Numbered from the stretch's first letter, positions 1-6,048 are shown. The stretch is 6,048 nt of DNA from Chloroflexota bacterium (GCA_030616025.1 JAUWYD010000074.1:1-6048), one strand, 5' to 3'. Made by a program: numbers and translations. The notes: generated by a model from the letters alone, not told the origin.

Positions 1-440
1 TCGTCCCCTACGTGGCCATATCCTTCTTCTGTCTGGCCGAAATACTAGCTATCGGGGTGTTCTGGTTCGACGTGCCCATCAGGGGGAGCGTGATTCTATT
101 GCTGGCCCTCTCCCTGCTGTTCCTCTTGACTACGCTAGGACTGGGCATCTTCATCTCCACCGTGGCCAGATCCCAGCAAGAGGCGATGTTCCTCAGTTTC
201 TTCACCCTATTACCCTCCATCTTTCTCGCCGGCTTCCTCTTCCCGCTGGAGGCGATGCCTCAGGCTCTGCAGTGGGCCAGCTATGTAGTGCCGCTGAGGT
301 ACATGATGATCATCGTCAGGGGCATCATCCTCAAGGGAGTTGGGTTGCGGGTTCTGGCCGGCGAAGTGATAGCCCTCGCTATCTTCGGGGTCGTCATCTT
401 CAGCGTGGCAGCCAGGCGCTTTCGCAAACGGCTGGAGTAG
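1..440 (+). CDS. ABC-2 type transporter permease, C-terminal part (gene X, 5' truncated)
   Basis: Frame 3 is open from the first base to a TAG at 438-440, giving 145 residues with no start inside the window. Aligned on the VPxxGS motif (about residues 24-29) with the complete permeases downstream, about 230 N-terminal residues lie upstream: TM1, the extracytoplasmic domain, TM2 and the cytoplasmic coupling segment. What remains is four hydrophobic segments (roughly residues 1-22, 28-52, 60-80 and 118-137), the SQQEAM motif (57-62), FLAGFLFP (74-81), the VRGIILKG motif (105-112) and a basic tail ending RKRLE. These are marks of the ABC-2 membrane family (ABC2_membrane_3-like exporters). X mixes traits of both downstream types: SQQxAM and PSxFLxG as in A/C, and AMP plus LALAIxGVVI as in B. 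It ends 119 nt before the repressor gene, which has its own promoter, so X probably belongs to a preceding operon. The family call is firm; the substrate is unknown. Confidence 0.9.
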   Translation, partial: VPYVAISFFCLAEILAIGVFWFDVPIRGSVILLLALSLLFLLTTLGLGIFISTVARSQQEAMFLSFFTLLPSIFLAGFLFPLEAMPQALQWASYVVPLRYMMIIVRGIILKGVGLRVLAGEVIALAIFGVVIFSVAARRFRKRLE

Positions 441-493
441 GACTACGGGGCAAACCGACAAGCAGTTCGGAAGGACGTTGACAGACCTTCTAC

Positions 494-522
494 TTGACAA
501 CGCTTCGGAATTGTGGCATTAT
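494..522 (+). promoter_or_regulatory. sigma70-like promoter of the TetR gene
   Basis: A perfect -35 hexamer TTGACA (494-499) is followed by a 17-nt spacer and a -10 hexamer CATTAT (517-522), a 4 of 6 match to TATAAT. Transcription would start near 529-530, leaving a leader of about 30 nt before the ATG at 560. A second TTGACA at 478-483 has no suitable -10 at normal spacing. The last base of the -10 box is the first base of the palindromic operator, so a bound repressor would block this promoter. Seen: the hexamers and spacing. Inferred: promoter activity. Confidence 0.72.
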
Positions 523-543
523 TTGGTTGGACGTCCAACCAAA
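522..543. promoter_or_regulatory. Perfect 22-bp palindrome, probable TetR-family operator
   Basis: The half-site TTTGGTTGGAC (522-532) is followed directly by its exact reverse complement (533-543), centred on ACGT with no spacer and no mismatch. Pairing stops at 521/544. It begins at the last base of the -10 box, covers the expected transcription start and lies 16 nt upstream of the repressor ATG. TetR-family dimers bind palindromes of this size, usually at their own promoters, so autorepression by the adjacent gene product is the natural reading. I found no second copy elsewhere in the window. A cruciform or transcript hairpin is possible but would lack the U-tract of a terminator. Confidence 0.82.
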
Positions 544-559
544 CGGGATTCTACTGCAA

Positions 560-1162
560 ATGACCGCTCGACCACGTTCGGACGAAAAGGCGCAGGCCAT
601 TATCGATGCCGCTCGCAGATGTCTCAGCGAGAAGGGCTACGTGGCGACCACAATCGCCGAAATAGCCGCCTCTGCTGGGGTCAGCCGCGGCTTGCTCCAC
701 TACTACTTCGAGAGCAAGGAGGAGTTGCTCGCTCAGGTAGTACGGGCTGGTACCGATGCCTACATGGAACTAGTGGAAGCCATGTTCGCTCAAAGCGAGA
801 GCGCCGAAGATCTGGCCAAGGGGCTTGTCGGAGCAGCCCGAGCCCTCTTCGAAAGCGACCCAACCTTTGTCAACCTGACCATGGAGTGCTGGACCCTAGC
901 ACATGAAAGCCCTTTGGTAGCCCGTGAACTGGAGGATCTCTACCGCCAGTTCAGAGACGCGATTTGCGAGGGACTGGAGGAAGCTGTAGGAAGAGGTATC
1001 ATAGAACCGGCGATTCCTCTGGAGGGTTTGGCAGCCTTGCTGCTGGCCATCACCGACGGCCTCGTGATGCAGTTCCTTATTCACCCGGAGTTGGCAGCCG
1101 ACGAGAGGATGTGGGAGGCGCTGGAACTAGCGGCGCGCGCCCTGCTGGGCCATGGCGTGTGA
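560..1162 (+). CDS. TetR/AcrR-family transcriptional repressor
   Basis: A 200-residue protein, typical for the family. The N-terminal DNA-binding domain is clear: helix 1 around residues 9-25 (AIIDAARRCLSEKGY), then the helix-turn-helix at about 30-50 (TTIAEIAASAGVSRGLLHYYF), followed by SKEEL (52-56). Residues 60-200 are an all-helical ligand-binding and dimerisation domain. The W111, LYRQFRD (127-133) and ITDGL (164-168) pattern resembles the BetI-type TetR C-terminal domain. ATG at 560 is chosen because the frame upstream reaches back to a TTG at 494 that is itself part of the -35 box, and residue 1 here sits at the normal distance from helix 1. The ribosome site is weak (GGGA at 545-548). 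The gene follows its own promoter and palindrome, and lies just upstream of the membrane and permease genes, so it probably represses itself and, through co-transcription, the export genes until an inducer binds. The inducer is unknown. Confidence 0.93.
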   Translation: MTARPRSDEKAQAIIDAARRCLSEKGYVATTIAEIAASAGVSRGLLHYYFESKEELLAQVVRAGTDAYMELVEAMFAQSESAEDLAKGLVGAARALFESDPTFVNLTMECWTLAHESPLVARELEDLYRQFRDAICEGLEEAVGRGIIEPAIPLEGLAALLLAITDGLVMQFLIHPELAADERMWEALELAARALLGHGV

Positions 1163-1171
1163 TCGGCTGAA

Positions 1172-1239
1172 GTGGGCGCCCGACCCACGGTTCAGCTTGG
1201 CAAAGAAGTCATAGCTGGAAGAGAGGCTGCCACCGTGGG
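1172..1239 (+). repeat. Competing inverted repeats in the 1163-1276 intergenic gap
   Basis: CCCACGGT (1184-1191) can pair with ACCGTGGG (1232-1239) across a 40-nt loop, which itself holds a small CAGCT/AGCTG pair (1193-1197 with 1213-1217). The same CCCAC can instead pair with GTGGG at 1172-1176 across a 7-nt loop. The two folds are mutually exclusive, as in attenuators, but neither has a following U-tract. I see no convincing promoter in this 114-nt gap, which fits read-through from the TetR promoter. The pairing is plain to see; any function is speculative. Confidence 0.3.
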
Positions 1240-1262
1240 GTGATGAATACGCAAACAGTAAG

Positions 1263-1268
1263 AGGAGG
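1263..1268 (+). promoter_or_regulatory. Strong Shine-Dalgarno site of the small membrane protein gene
   Basis: A full AGGAGG lies 8 nt before the ATG at 1277. It decides the start: an in-frame GTG at 1268 overlaps the site itself and cannot be the initiator. This is the best ribosome-binding site in the window; the TetR and permease genes have weak ones, so this small protein may be made in larger amounts than its neighbours. Confidence 0.85.
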
Positions 1269-1276
1269 TGGATAGC

Positions 1277-1552
1277 ATGCTTGGCAACCTGGTAATAGCC
1301 GGCGTACTGATCGTCATAGGGGTCTTGAACGGCTGGGGGGTACCGCTGGCGGTCAAGAGCCGGCGACCTTACGGCCTGGTAGGCGACATCCTGGCCAGCG
1401 TGTTGTCCATGTTAGCCTGGGGTCTCGCGGCGTGGATAGTCGTCCTACCAGCGCTGAATTTCACAGGCTGGCTGGCGATAGTGGCGGCCATCGGCGACTC
1501 CTGGGGTTTGGCCCTGCTTGTGCTTTGGCTCATGCGCCGCGTCAAGAGCTAA
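1277..1552 (+). CDS. Small three-helix membrane protein of unknown function
   Basis: A 91-residue hydrophobic protein starting at the ATG 8 nt after AGGAGG. Three membrane helices are apparent at about residues 3-24, 36-58 and 63-86. The basic loop KSRRPYG (27-33) and the basic tail RRVKS both fall on the same side if the N-terminus is outside, which fits the positive-inside rule and a C-in topology. The glycine-rich pattern with YGLVGDILAS (32-41) recalls the small GlsB/YeaQ/YmgE (transglycosylase-associated) membrane proteins, but the match is loose and I do not assign it. There is no signal-peptide cleavage site or metal-binding motif. It sits 114 nt after the TetR gene and 33 nt before permease A, so it is probably co-transcribed with the transporter. 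It could be an accessory subunit, a stability factor or an unrelated stress protein. Confidence 0.8.
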   Translation: MLGNLVIAGVLIVIGVLNGWGVPLAVKSRRPYGLVGDILASVLSMLAWGLAAWIVVLPALNFTGWLAIVAAIGDSWGLALLVLWLMRRVKS

Positions 1553-1585
1553 CACCCCAATCGTCGCCCTCAGAGCGAACGGACA

Positions 1586-2719
1586 ATGGATCTGAGAAGA
1601 ACTCTCTCCATCATGCGCAAGGAGACGTGGCACATCTTCCGTGACCGGAGGACTTTCGTCCTGGTCACCCTCTCGCCCGTTTTCCTGCTCCTCGTGTTCG
1701 GGTATTCGATGTCAGTGGAGATTCGGAACGTGGCCATCGCCCTGCTGGACTACGATCAAAGCGCACTATCCCGCCGTTATCTGGACGGCTTAGCCAGTAC
1801 GGGCGACGTCCTGGTCCGGTACTGGCCCCAGGATTACGCGGAATTGCAGAGTAGGTTGGAACGGCGCCAGGCGAAGGCGGCAGTAGTCATCCCCGCTGGC
1901 TTTGAGAGCGACCTCCTTGCTGGGCGCGAAGCAAGTCTGCAAGTGATCGTGGACGGCACCGATCCTAACACAGCCAATCACGCCATGACTCACATCGGTG
2001 GATATACCCAGGGCCTGGCCTTGGAGATACTGGGCGAAACCCTCCAACGCCAGGGGATTGACACAGATGAAATGATTGGCATAGACCTCCGCATGCGCAC
2101 CTGGTACAACCCTACGTTGAAGCCCATCATCGGCTGGATTCCGGGCATCATCGCCAGTGTTCTGGGCATGCCGGCGGTGGCTGCGACACTGGCCCTGGCC
2201 GGAGAGAAAGAGAAAGGAACGCTGGAGGCGCTGATCGCCACCCCGGTGCGCCGCTCGGAACTGCTGCTAGGCAAGCTTATCCCTTATGTCTTCAGCGGCC
2301 TGTTAAGTGCAGCGCTTTGCGCTCTCGTGGGCATCTATTGGTTTGGCGCCCCCTTTCGAGGCAGCTTTCTGTTATACCTTCTCCTCTCGGCCGACTTCTT
2401 CTTCGCCACTCTGAGCCTGGGGATGCTCATTTCGGTGTTTGTGCCCTCTCAGCAAGCCGCCATGGCATGCGCCATGCTGATCTTCCTCTTTCCAGGCTTC
2501 TTTCTATCAGGACTCTTCTACCCTATCGCTAGTATGTCACCAATGATGAAAATGGAAGCCTACATGATGCCCACAACTCACTATGTGACCATTGCGAGGG
2601 GATTGTTCTTGAAGGGCCTCGATATGGAGTCCTTGTGGCCCTTTGCCCTCGCCCTGCTGATAATGGGTACACTAGTGACTGCGATAGCAATCCTTACCTT
2701 CAAGAAGAAACTGGCATAG
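1586..2719 (+). CDS. ABC-2 type transporter permease A (first of pair A/B)
   Basis: A 377-residue membrane subunit of an ABC exporter, complete. Domains in order: cytoplasmic N-terminal helix with RKETWHIFRDRRTF (11-24), TM1 about 23-42, extracytoplasmic domain about 43-180, then TM2 182-205, TM3 233-253, TM4 260-284, TM5 290-313 and TM6 352-371. The large domain holds DYDQS (55-59), SRRYL (62-66), VVIPAGF (100-106), VDGTDP (122-127) and TWYNP (172-176), features of ABC2_membrane_3 exporters such as the YbhS/YbhR and YhhJ group. EKEKGTLEALIATP (207-220) after TM2 is the likely cytoplasmic contact for the ATPase. SQQAAM (288-293), FLSGLFYP (306-313) and HYVTIARGLFLKG (332-344) follow. ATG 1586 is the first in-frame ATG of a sensible N-terminus; the M10 codon at 1613 is an alternative. 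Its closest relative here is C. Transport direction and substrate are inferred only as export of an unknown compound. Confidence 0.92.
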   Translation: MDLRRTLSIMRKETWHIFRDRRTFVLVTLSPVFLLLVFGYSMSVEIRNVAIALLDYDQSALSRRYLDGLASTGDVLVRYWPQDYAELQSRLERRQAKAAVVIPAGFESDLLAGREASLQVIVDGTDPNTANHAMTHIGGYTQGLALEILGETLQRQGIDTDEMIGIDLRMRTWYNPTLKPIIGWIPGIIASVLGMPAVAATLALAGEKEKGTLEALIATPVRRSELLLGKLIPYVFSGLLSAALCALVGIYWFGAPFRGSFLLYLLLSADFFFATLSLGMLISVFVPSQQAAMACAMLIFLFPGFFLSGLFYPIASMSPMMKMEAYMMPTTHYVTIARGLFLKGLDMESLWPFALALLIMGTLVTAIAILTFKKKLA

Positions 2720-2724
2720 GCAAC

Positions 2725-3855
2725 ATGCTTCATCGGATATGGCACCTCGTCACAAAAGAGTTGATACATCTTCGCAGGGACATGCTCTTACTGTCGTTCA
2801 TCATCTTGGGTCCGGTCTCGGAACTGGTGTTCATCGCCTGGTCCACCTCTGCCCCCATCGAACACCTGCCCACCGCCATAGTGGATCAGGATCGCACCGA
2901 AGCTAGCAGAGCCCTGGTCGTCGCCCTGGAGAACTCGGAAACCTTCGATGCCCAGTACTTCCCGGCCGGAGAGACCGAGCTCAGTAGTCTGATTGATGCC
3001 GGCACGGTCTCTGCTGGGGTGCTCATCCCCAGCGGTTTTGCCCGAGGGCTGTCCCTGCCGATCTCTGAACCACCTCAAGTACAGATCATTGTCGATGGGT
3101 CCGATCCAATGGCTGCTCGTGCCGCAGAGATGAGTGGCCGGGGCGTCATAGGCAGCTACGCCCAGGAGAGAGTCCTTGAGACCTGGGGGAATATCGCCGG
3201 CCAGCAGGGAGAGGTCATCAGGACCGACGTGCGCGTATGGTTCAACGAGGAGTTGTCGGACGCCAACTACACGGTCCCGTCCGAGATGGGCTTCATGCTG
3301 GCGATGGTGGCCTTGATGATAGCCGCCATAAGTATCGCTCGAGAGCGGGAGTTGGGCACCTTTGAGCAGCTGATGGTCTCGCCCATCCGCACCTGGGAGC
3401 TGATCATCGGCAAGGCGATACCTGCGGTGATCATCTCTTATGTCGACTTCCTGCTGATGCTGGGGATCACCGTGTTCATCTTCGGCGTACCCATGAAGGG
3501 CTCTCTGCCTCTGCTCTTGGTGTTGGCCTTGCTCTACATCTTTGTCGAACTCGGTTGGGGCTTGCTGATCTCAGGCATCTCTCGTACGCAACTCCAAGCC
3601 TTACTGCTGGTCATGGTGCTGGCCATGGTGGCAATGGTCTTCTCTGGGTACGCGTTCCCTGTGGACACCATGCCTCCCCTCATGCAGCTACTGGCCAATC
3701 TAGTGCCCATCAAACACTGGCTGCTGATCATGCGAGACATCATGCTGAAGGGCGCGGGCATCAACATGTTCTGGAAGGAATTGCTGGCCTTGGCCATCTT
3801 GGGTGTGGTCATCAACGCAGTCACCCTGACAATTCTACAGAGGCGACTGGATTAG
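2725..3855 (+). CDS. ABC-2 type transporter permease B (second of pair A/B)
   Basis: A 376-residue ABC exporter membrane subunit. The ATG at 2725 is 5 nt after the stop of A and gives an N-terminus (LVTKELIHLRRD) that lines up with the other permeases; the frame is open further upstream into A, but that extension would be out of family. TM1 lies at about 21-39, the extracytoplasmic domain at 40-185, TM2 at 188-205, and four more helices at about 231-254, 260-284, 290-311 and 351-370. Shared motifs are DQDRTEASRAL (54-64), LIPSGF (100-105), VDGSDP (123-128), RERELGTFEQLMVSP (206-220), FSGYAFP (306-312) and IMRDIMLKG (335-343). It differs from A and C in having VWFNE (171-175) where they have WYNP, and TQLQA (288-292) where they have QQAA. 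It is most like D. Tight coupling to A suggests translational coupling and an A/B heterodimer. Confidence 0.92.
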   Translation: MLHRIWHLVTKELIHLRRDMLLLSFIILGPVSELVFIAWSTSAPIEHLPTAIVDQDRTEASRALVVALENSETFDAQYFPAGETELSSLIDAGTVSAGVLIPSGFARGLSLPISEPPQVQIIVDGSDPMAARAAEMSGRGVIGSYAQERVLETWGNIAGQQGEVIRTDVRVWFNEELSDANYTVPSEMGFMLAMVALMIAAISIARERELGTFEQLMVSPIRTWELIIGKAIPAVIISYVDFLLMLGITVFIFGVPMKGSLPLLLVLALLYIFVELGWGLLISGISRTQLQALLLVMVLAMVAMVFSGYAFPVDTMPPLMQLLANLVPIKHWLLIMRDIMLKGAGINMFWKELLALAILGVVINAVTLTILQRRLD

Positions 3856-3929
3856 GACCTTGACACAGGGATACTTCGGGGGACGGTAGAGCTGATTAGA
3901 GTGTGCCATGGGATTGGCTAGTCACAACC

Positions 3930-5057
3930 ATGACTGAAATATCGCGACGCATTGGCTCCATTTGGCGCAAGGAACTCATTCACATCGTGCGGGATGGCAG
4001 GACTTTCTTCCTGCTATTCATCTCGCCCGCCTTCATGTTGGTGATGCTCTCCTATCTCTTCACCTGGGATGTTGAGCGTTTCCCATTGGCGGTTTACGAC
4101 CAGGACAAGTCCTCGTTGTCGCGCCGATACCTGGCCGCCTTGACCCAGGATGGGACCTTTGATCTGCGTTATGACCTCTCGAGTGCGGAGGAGGGTGACA
4201 GGCTTCTGCTGGCCGAGAAGGTGTATGCGGTGCTGGTAGCCCCCTCTGGATTGATGGGCCGGGTCAACAGAGGGCATACCGGCCACCTTCAAGTCATCCT
4301 CGACGGCACCAAACCGGGCATCGCGTCCCAGACGTTGGCTCAGCTCAGTGGCCGCACTCAGGCCTTCGTGGCCACTCTGTCGTCTGTCCCAGGGGCGGCC
4401 GAGGCTCAGTTGCTGCCGGTAGACATCCGCACCAGAGTATGGTACAACCCCAACCTTAGAGCTCTGCACAGCATGGTACCTGGTCTCATCGCTGTTGTGA
4501 TGTGCATGCCGGCTTTCTCGATTGCGACTTCCTTCGCTCGCGAGAAGGAGATGGGCACCATGGAGGGCTTGTACGCCACCCCCATTCGGGGCGCCGAAGT
4601 ACTCCTGGGCAAGCTGCTGGCCTACGTCGCCTGCGGCGTAGCCAGCGTGGTTCCCGTCGTCCTGGTGGCAACTCTCTGGTTCCGGGTGCCCTTTCAGGGC
4701 AGCTTCCTTCTCTTCCTGCTATTGACCGCCGATTTCCTGCTGGGTGTCTTGGGTCTGAGCCTGCTCATATCCAACTTCCTCACCACCCAGCAAGCGGCCA
4801 TGGTAGTGCTATTACTGGTGCTGTTCCTACCCAGCATGTTCCTGTCGGGTCTGATAGAGCCGGTGAACAGGGCCTCCTGGAGCGCTCAGATCCAAGCCTA
4901 CGTCTTGCCCACGACCCACTACGTCACTATCTCGCGGGGCATCTTCCTGAAAGGAGTGGGCCTGGGAGCGCTTTGGCCTTCCACCTTGGCCTTGGGAACG
5001 ATGGGCGCAGGCTACCTCTTGCTGACGATCAAGCTATTCAAGAAGAGGCTTGGCTAG
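3930..5057 (+). CDS. ABC-2 type transporter permease C (first of pair C/D)
   Basis: A 375-residue ABC exporter membrane subunit of the same type as A. The ATG at 3930 gives an N-terminus (IWRKELIHIVRDGRTF, 11-26) matching its relatives; a GTG at 3903 would add 9 residues, and neither start has a good ribosome site. TM1 is about 25-44, the extracytoplasmic domain 45-181, TM2 183-203, with four further helices at about 228-250, 257-281, 288-309 and 348-367. Motifs: YDQDKSSLSRRYL (56-68), LDGTKP (124-129), VWYNPNL (170-176), REKEMGTMEGLYATP (204-218), TQQAAM (286-291), and THYVTISRGIFLKG (329-342), nearly identical to A. FLSGLIEP (304-311) replaces the FYP or FP of the other complete permeases. 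The gap after B is 74 nt, larger than the 5-nt gap within each pair. It contains a lone TTGACA (3860-3865) with no convincing -10, so the gene is probably transcribed from upstream. Confidence 0.92.
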   Translation: MTEISRRIGSIWRKELIHIVRDGRTFFLLFISPAFMLVMLSYLFTWDVERFPLAVYDQDKSSLSRRYLAALTQDGTFDLRYDLSSAEEGDRLLLAEKVYAVLVAPSGLMGRVNRGHTGHLQVILDGTKPGIASQTLAQLSGRTQAFVATLSSVPGAAEAQLLPVDIRTRVWYNPNLRALHSMVPGLIAVVMCMPAFSIATSFAREKEMGTMEGLYATPIRGAEVLLGKLLAYVACGVASVVPVVLVATLWFRVPFQGSFLLFLLLTADFLLGVLGLSLLISNFLTTQQAAMVVLLLVLFLPSMFLSGLIEPVNRASWSAQIQAYVLPTTHYVTISRGIFLKGVGLGALWPSTLALGTMGAGYLLLTIKLFKKRLG

Positions 5058-5062
5058 CGAAG

Positions 5063-6048
5063 ATGTTGGGCCGAACGGTAACTCTAGTCGTTAAGGACTT
5101 CCGCCAGTTCTTGAGAGATAGGGTTCTGATCATCTTTATCCTCGGGGGGCCCACGTTGCAGCTCGTATTGTTGGGACAGGCCACCGGTGCTGACATAACT
5201 CGCCTGCCTGCGGCTGTCCTGGACGAGGATCAGACGAGTGCCAGCCGGGCATTGACAGTTGCACTGGACAACCTGAGACAGCTGGAGATCACGAATCGAC
5301 TTGACGACATAGAGGAAGCCAGGTCGTTCTTGGATAGGGGAGAAATCAGTCTGGCAGTGCTAATCCCACCTGGTTTCGCCGAAGCTCTAGGCTCACCCCA
5401 AGAACGGGTGTCAGTCCAGGTTCTAGTAGACGGTTCTAACATCTTGGGCGCATTGACAGCAGTGGGCGCCGCAGAGGGAGCGATTAGTCATTTTGCACAA
5501 GACAGCGTGATCGAGAGAAGAGAGTTGTTGGGCGGCGGAAACCCTTCTGGGCCTATGCTAGACCTGCGACCCATAGGACGCTTCAATCCTGACCTGATCC
5601 ACAATCACTACGTCCTATCTGCCCAGTTGAGCCTCATCGTTCACGTGGTCACGTTGCTGACAGCGTCCGTGGGGATTGTGCGGGAACGCGAAATGGGCAC
5701 CCTGGAGCAATTGATGGTCACGCCTTTGACGAGGATAGAGTTGATAGTCGGAAAAGCGACCCTGCCCATGCTCGTTGCCTTTGTCGATTTTGTGGCCATG
5801 CTGGCGATAGTGGTCTGGGTCTTCGGGGTTCCCGTAAGGGGCTCCGTGGCCTCGCTCCTAGCCGTAACACTGTTGTTCATTGTGGCTCAACTGACCTGGG
5901 GGCTGGTGATCTCAGCGGTGTCGGCCACCCAGCAACAGGCGATCCTTTTGATTTTTATGATCGCCATTCTGAACGTGGCCTTCTCGGGGTATTTGGCTGC
6001 CGTGGAGAACATGCCTCTGCCCATGCAGTTGGCATCAAACTTCTTTCC
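5063..6048 (+). CDS. ABC-2 type transporter permease D, 3' truncated by window end (second of pair C/D)
   Basis: Frame 2 is open from the ATG at 5063 to the last base, giving 328 residues with no stop; compared with B, about 48 residues are missing beyond the window, including the last membrane helix. The start lies 5 nt after the stop of C. TM1 is about 21-38, the extracytoplasmic domain 39-187, TM2 188-206, with later helices at about 231-254, 261-285 and 292-313. Shared motifs are LDEDQTSASRAL (53-64), LIPPGF (100-105), LVDGSN (121-126), REREMGTLEQLMVTP (207-221), FGVPVRGS (254-261), TQQQA (289-293) and FSGY (307-310). These make it the counterpart of B. It is diverged at two places: GRFNP (172-176) lacks the tryptophan of WYNP, and LAAVENMP (311-318) has AA where B has FP. 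It probably pairs with C as a heterodimer. Confidence 0.9.
   Translation, partial: MLGRTVTLVVKDFRQFLRDRVLIIFILGGPTLQLVLLGQATGADITRLPAAVLDEDQTSASRALTVALDNLRQLEITNRLDDIEEARSFLDRGEISLAVLIPPGFAEALGSPQERVSVQVLVDGSNILGALTAVGAAEGAISHFAQDSVIERRELLGGGNPSGPMLDLRPIGRFNPDLIHNHYVLSAQLSLIVHVVTLLTASVGIVREREMGTLEQLMVTPLTRIELIVGKATLPMLVAFVDFVAMLAIVVWVFGVPVRGSVASLLAVTLLFIVAQLTWGLVISAVSATQQQAILLIFMIAILNVAFSGYLAAVENMPLPMQLASNFF

Noticed and set aside
470..490. Hairpin GAAGG/CCTTC as a terminator for gene X
   Set aside because: Only 5 bp of stem with an 11-nt loop and no following T-tract; too weak to call.
494..559. Longer TetR reading frame starting at TTG 494, adding 22 residues
   Set aside because: The TTG is part of the -35 box and the added stretch covers the promoter and operator; it does not resemble a TetR N-terminus.
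2635..2724. N-terminal extension of permease B overlapping the end of A by 85 nt
   Set aside because: The extension is hydrophilic and unlike other family N-termini; the ATG at 2725 aligns with A, C and D.
3860..3901. Possible internal promoter before C, based on TTGACA at 3860-3865
   Set aside because: No acceptable -10 hexamer at 16-18 nt spacing, and weak candidates further on have the wrong distance.
3908..3937. Nine-codon ORF overlapping the start of C, as a possible leader peptide
   Set aside because: No ribosome-binding site and no conserved content; such short frames are expected by chance.
4014..4469. Long minus-strand open frame of 151 codons inside gene C
   Set aside because: It lies opposite a clear permease gene, has low-complexity composition and no family features; it is a shadow of the real frame.

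Overview
The window looks bacterial: six plus-strand genes packed closely, with Shine-Dalgarno-type starts and a sigma70-like promoter. By eye the GC content is moderately high. Taxonomy cannot be settled from this sequence. A Chloroflexota or similar environmental lineage is only an impression from the style of the small membrane protein and the permeases.

Layout, all on the plus strand. Positions 1-440 hold the C-terminal part of an ABC-2 type transporter permease that begins upstream (called X here). Positions 441-559 are intergenic and hold a good promoter (TTGACA, 17 nt, CATTAT) overlapped at its downstream edge by a perfect 22-bp palindrome. Positions 560-1162 encode a TetR/AcrR-family repressor, whose likely operator is that palindrome. 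After a 114-nt gap, 1277-1552 encode a 91-residue three-helix membrane protein of unknown function. Four ABC-2 permeases follow: A (1586-2719), B (2725-3855), C (3930-5057) and D (5063 to beyond the window end). D has no stop in the window, so a search for complete ORFs would miss it.

The four permeases form two tandem pairs. A resembles C and B resembles D. Each pair has a 5-nt gap between its two genes, and the pairs are separated by 74 nt. This suggests duplication of a two-gene cassette whose products work as A/B and C/D heterodimers. All share the ABC-2 exporter layout: a cytoplasmic N-terminus, one membrane helix, an extracytoplasmic domain of about 140 residues, then five membrane helices with a conserved cytoplasmic E-x-G-T-x-E segment.

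There is no ATP-binding subunit and no HlyD-type periplasmic adaptor in the window, so the ATPase must be encoded outside it. The likely picture is an efflux locus under TetR control, comparable in parts to E. coli cecR-ybhGFSR, but with the permease pair doubled and a small membrane protein added. The substrate cannot be read from the sequence. I see no RNA genes, insertion sequences, CRISPR arrays or phage genes.
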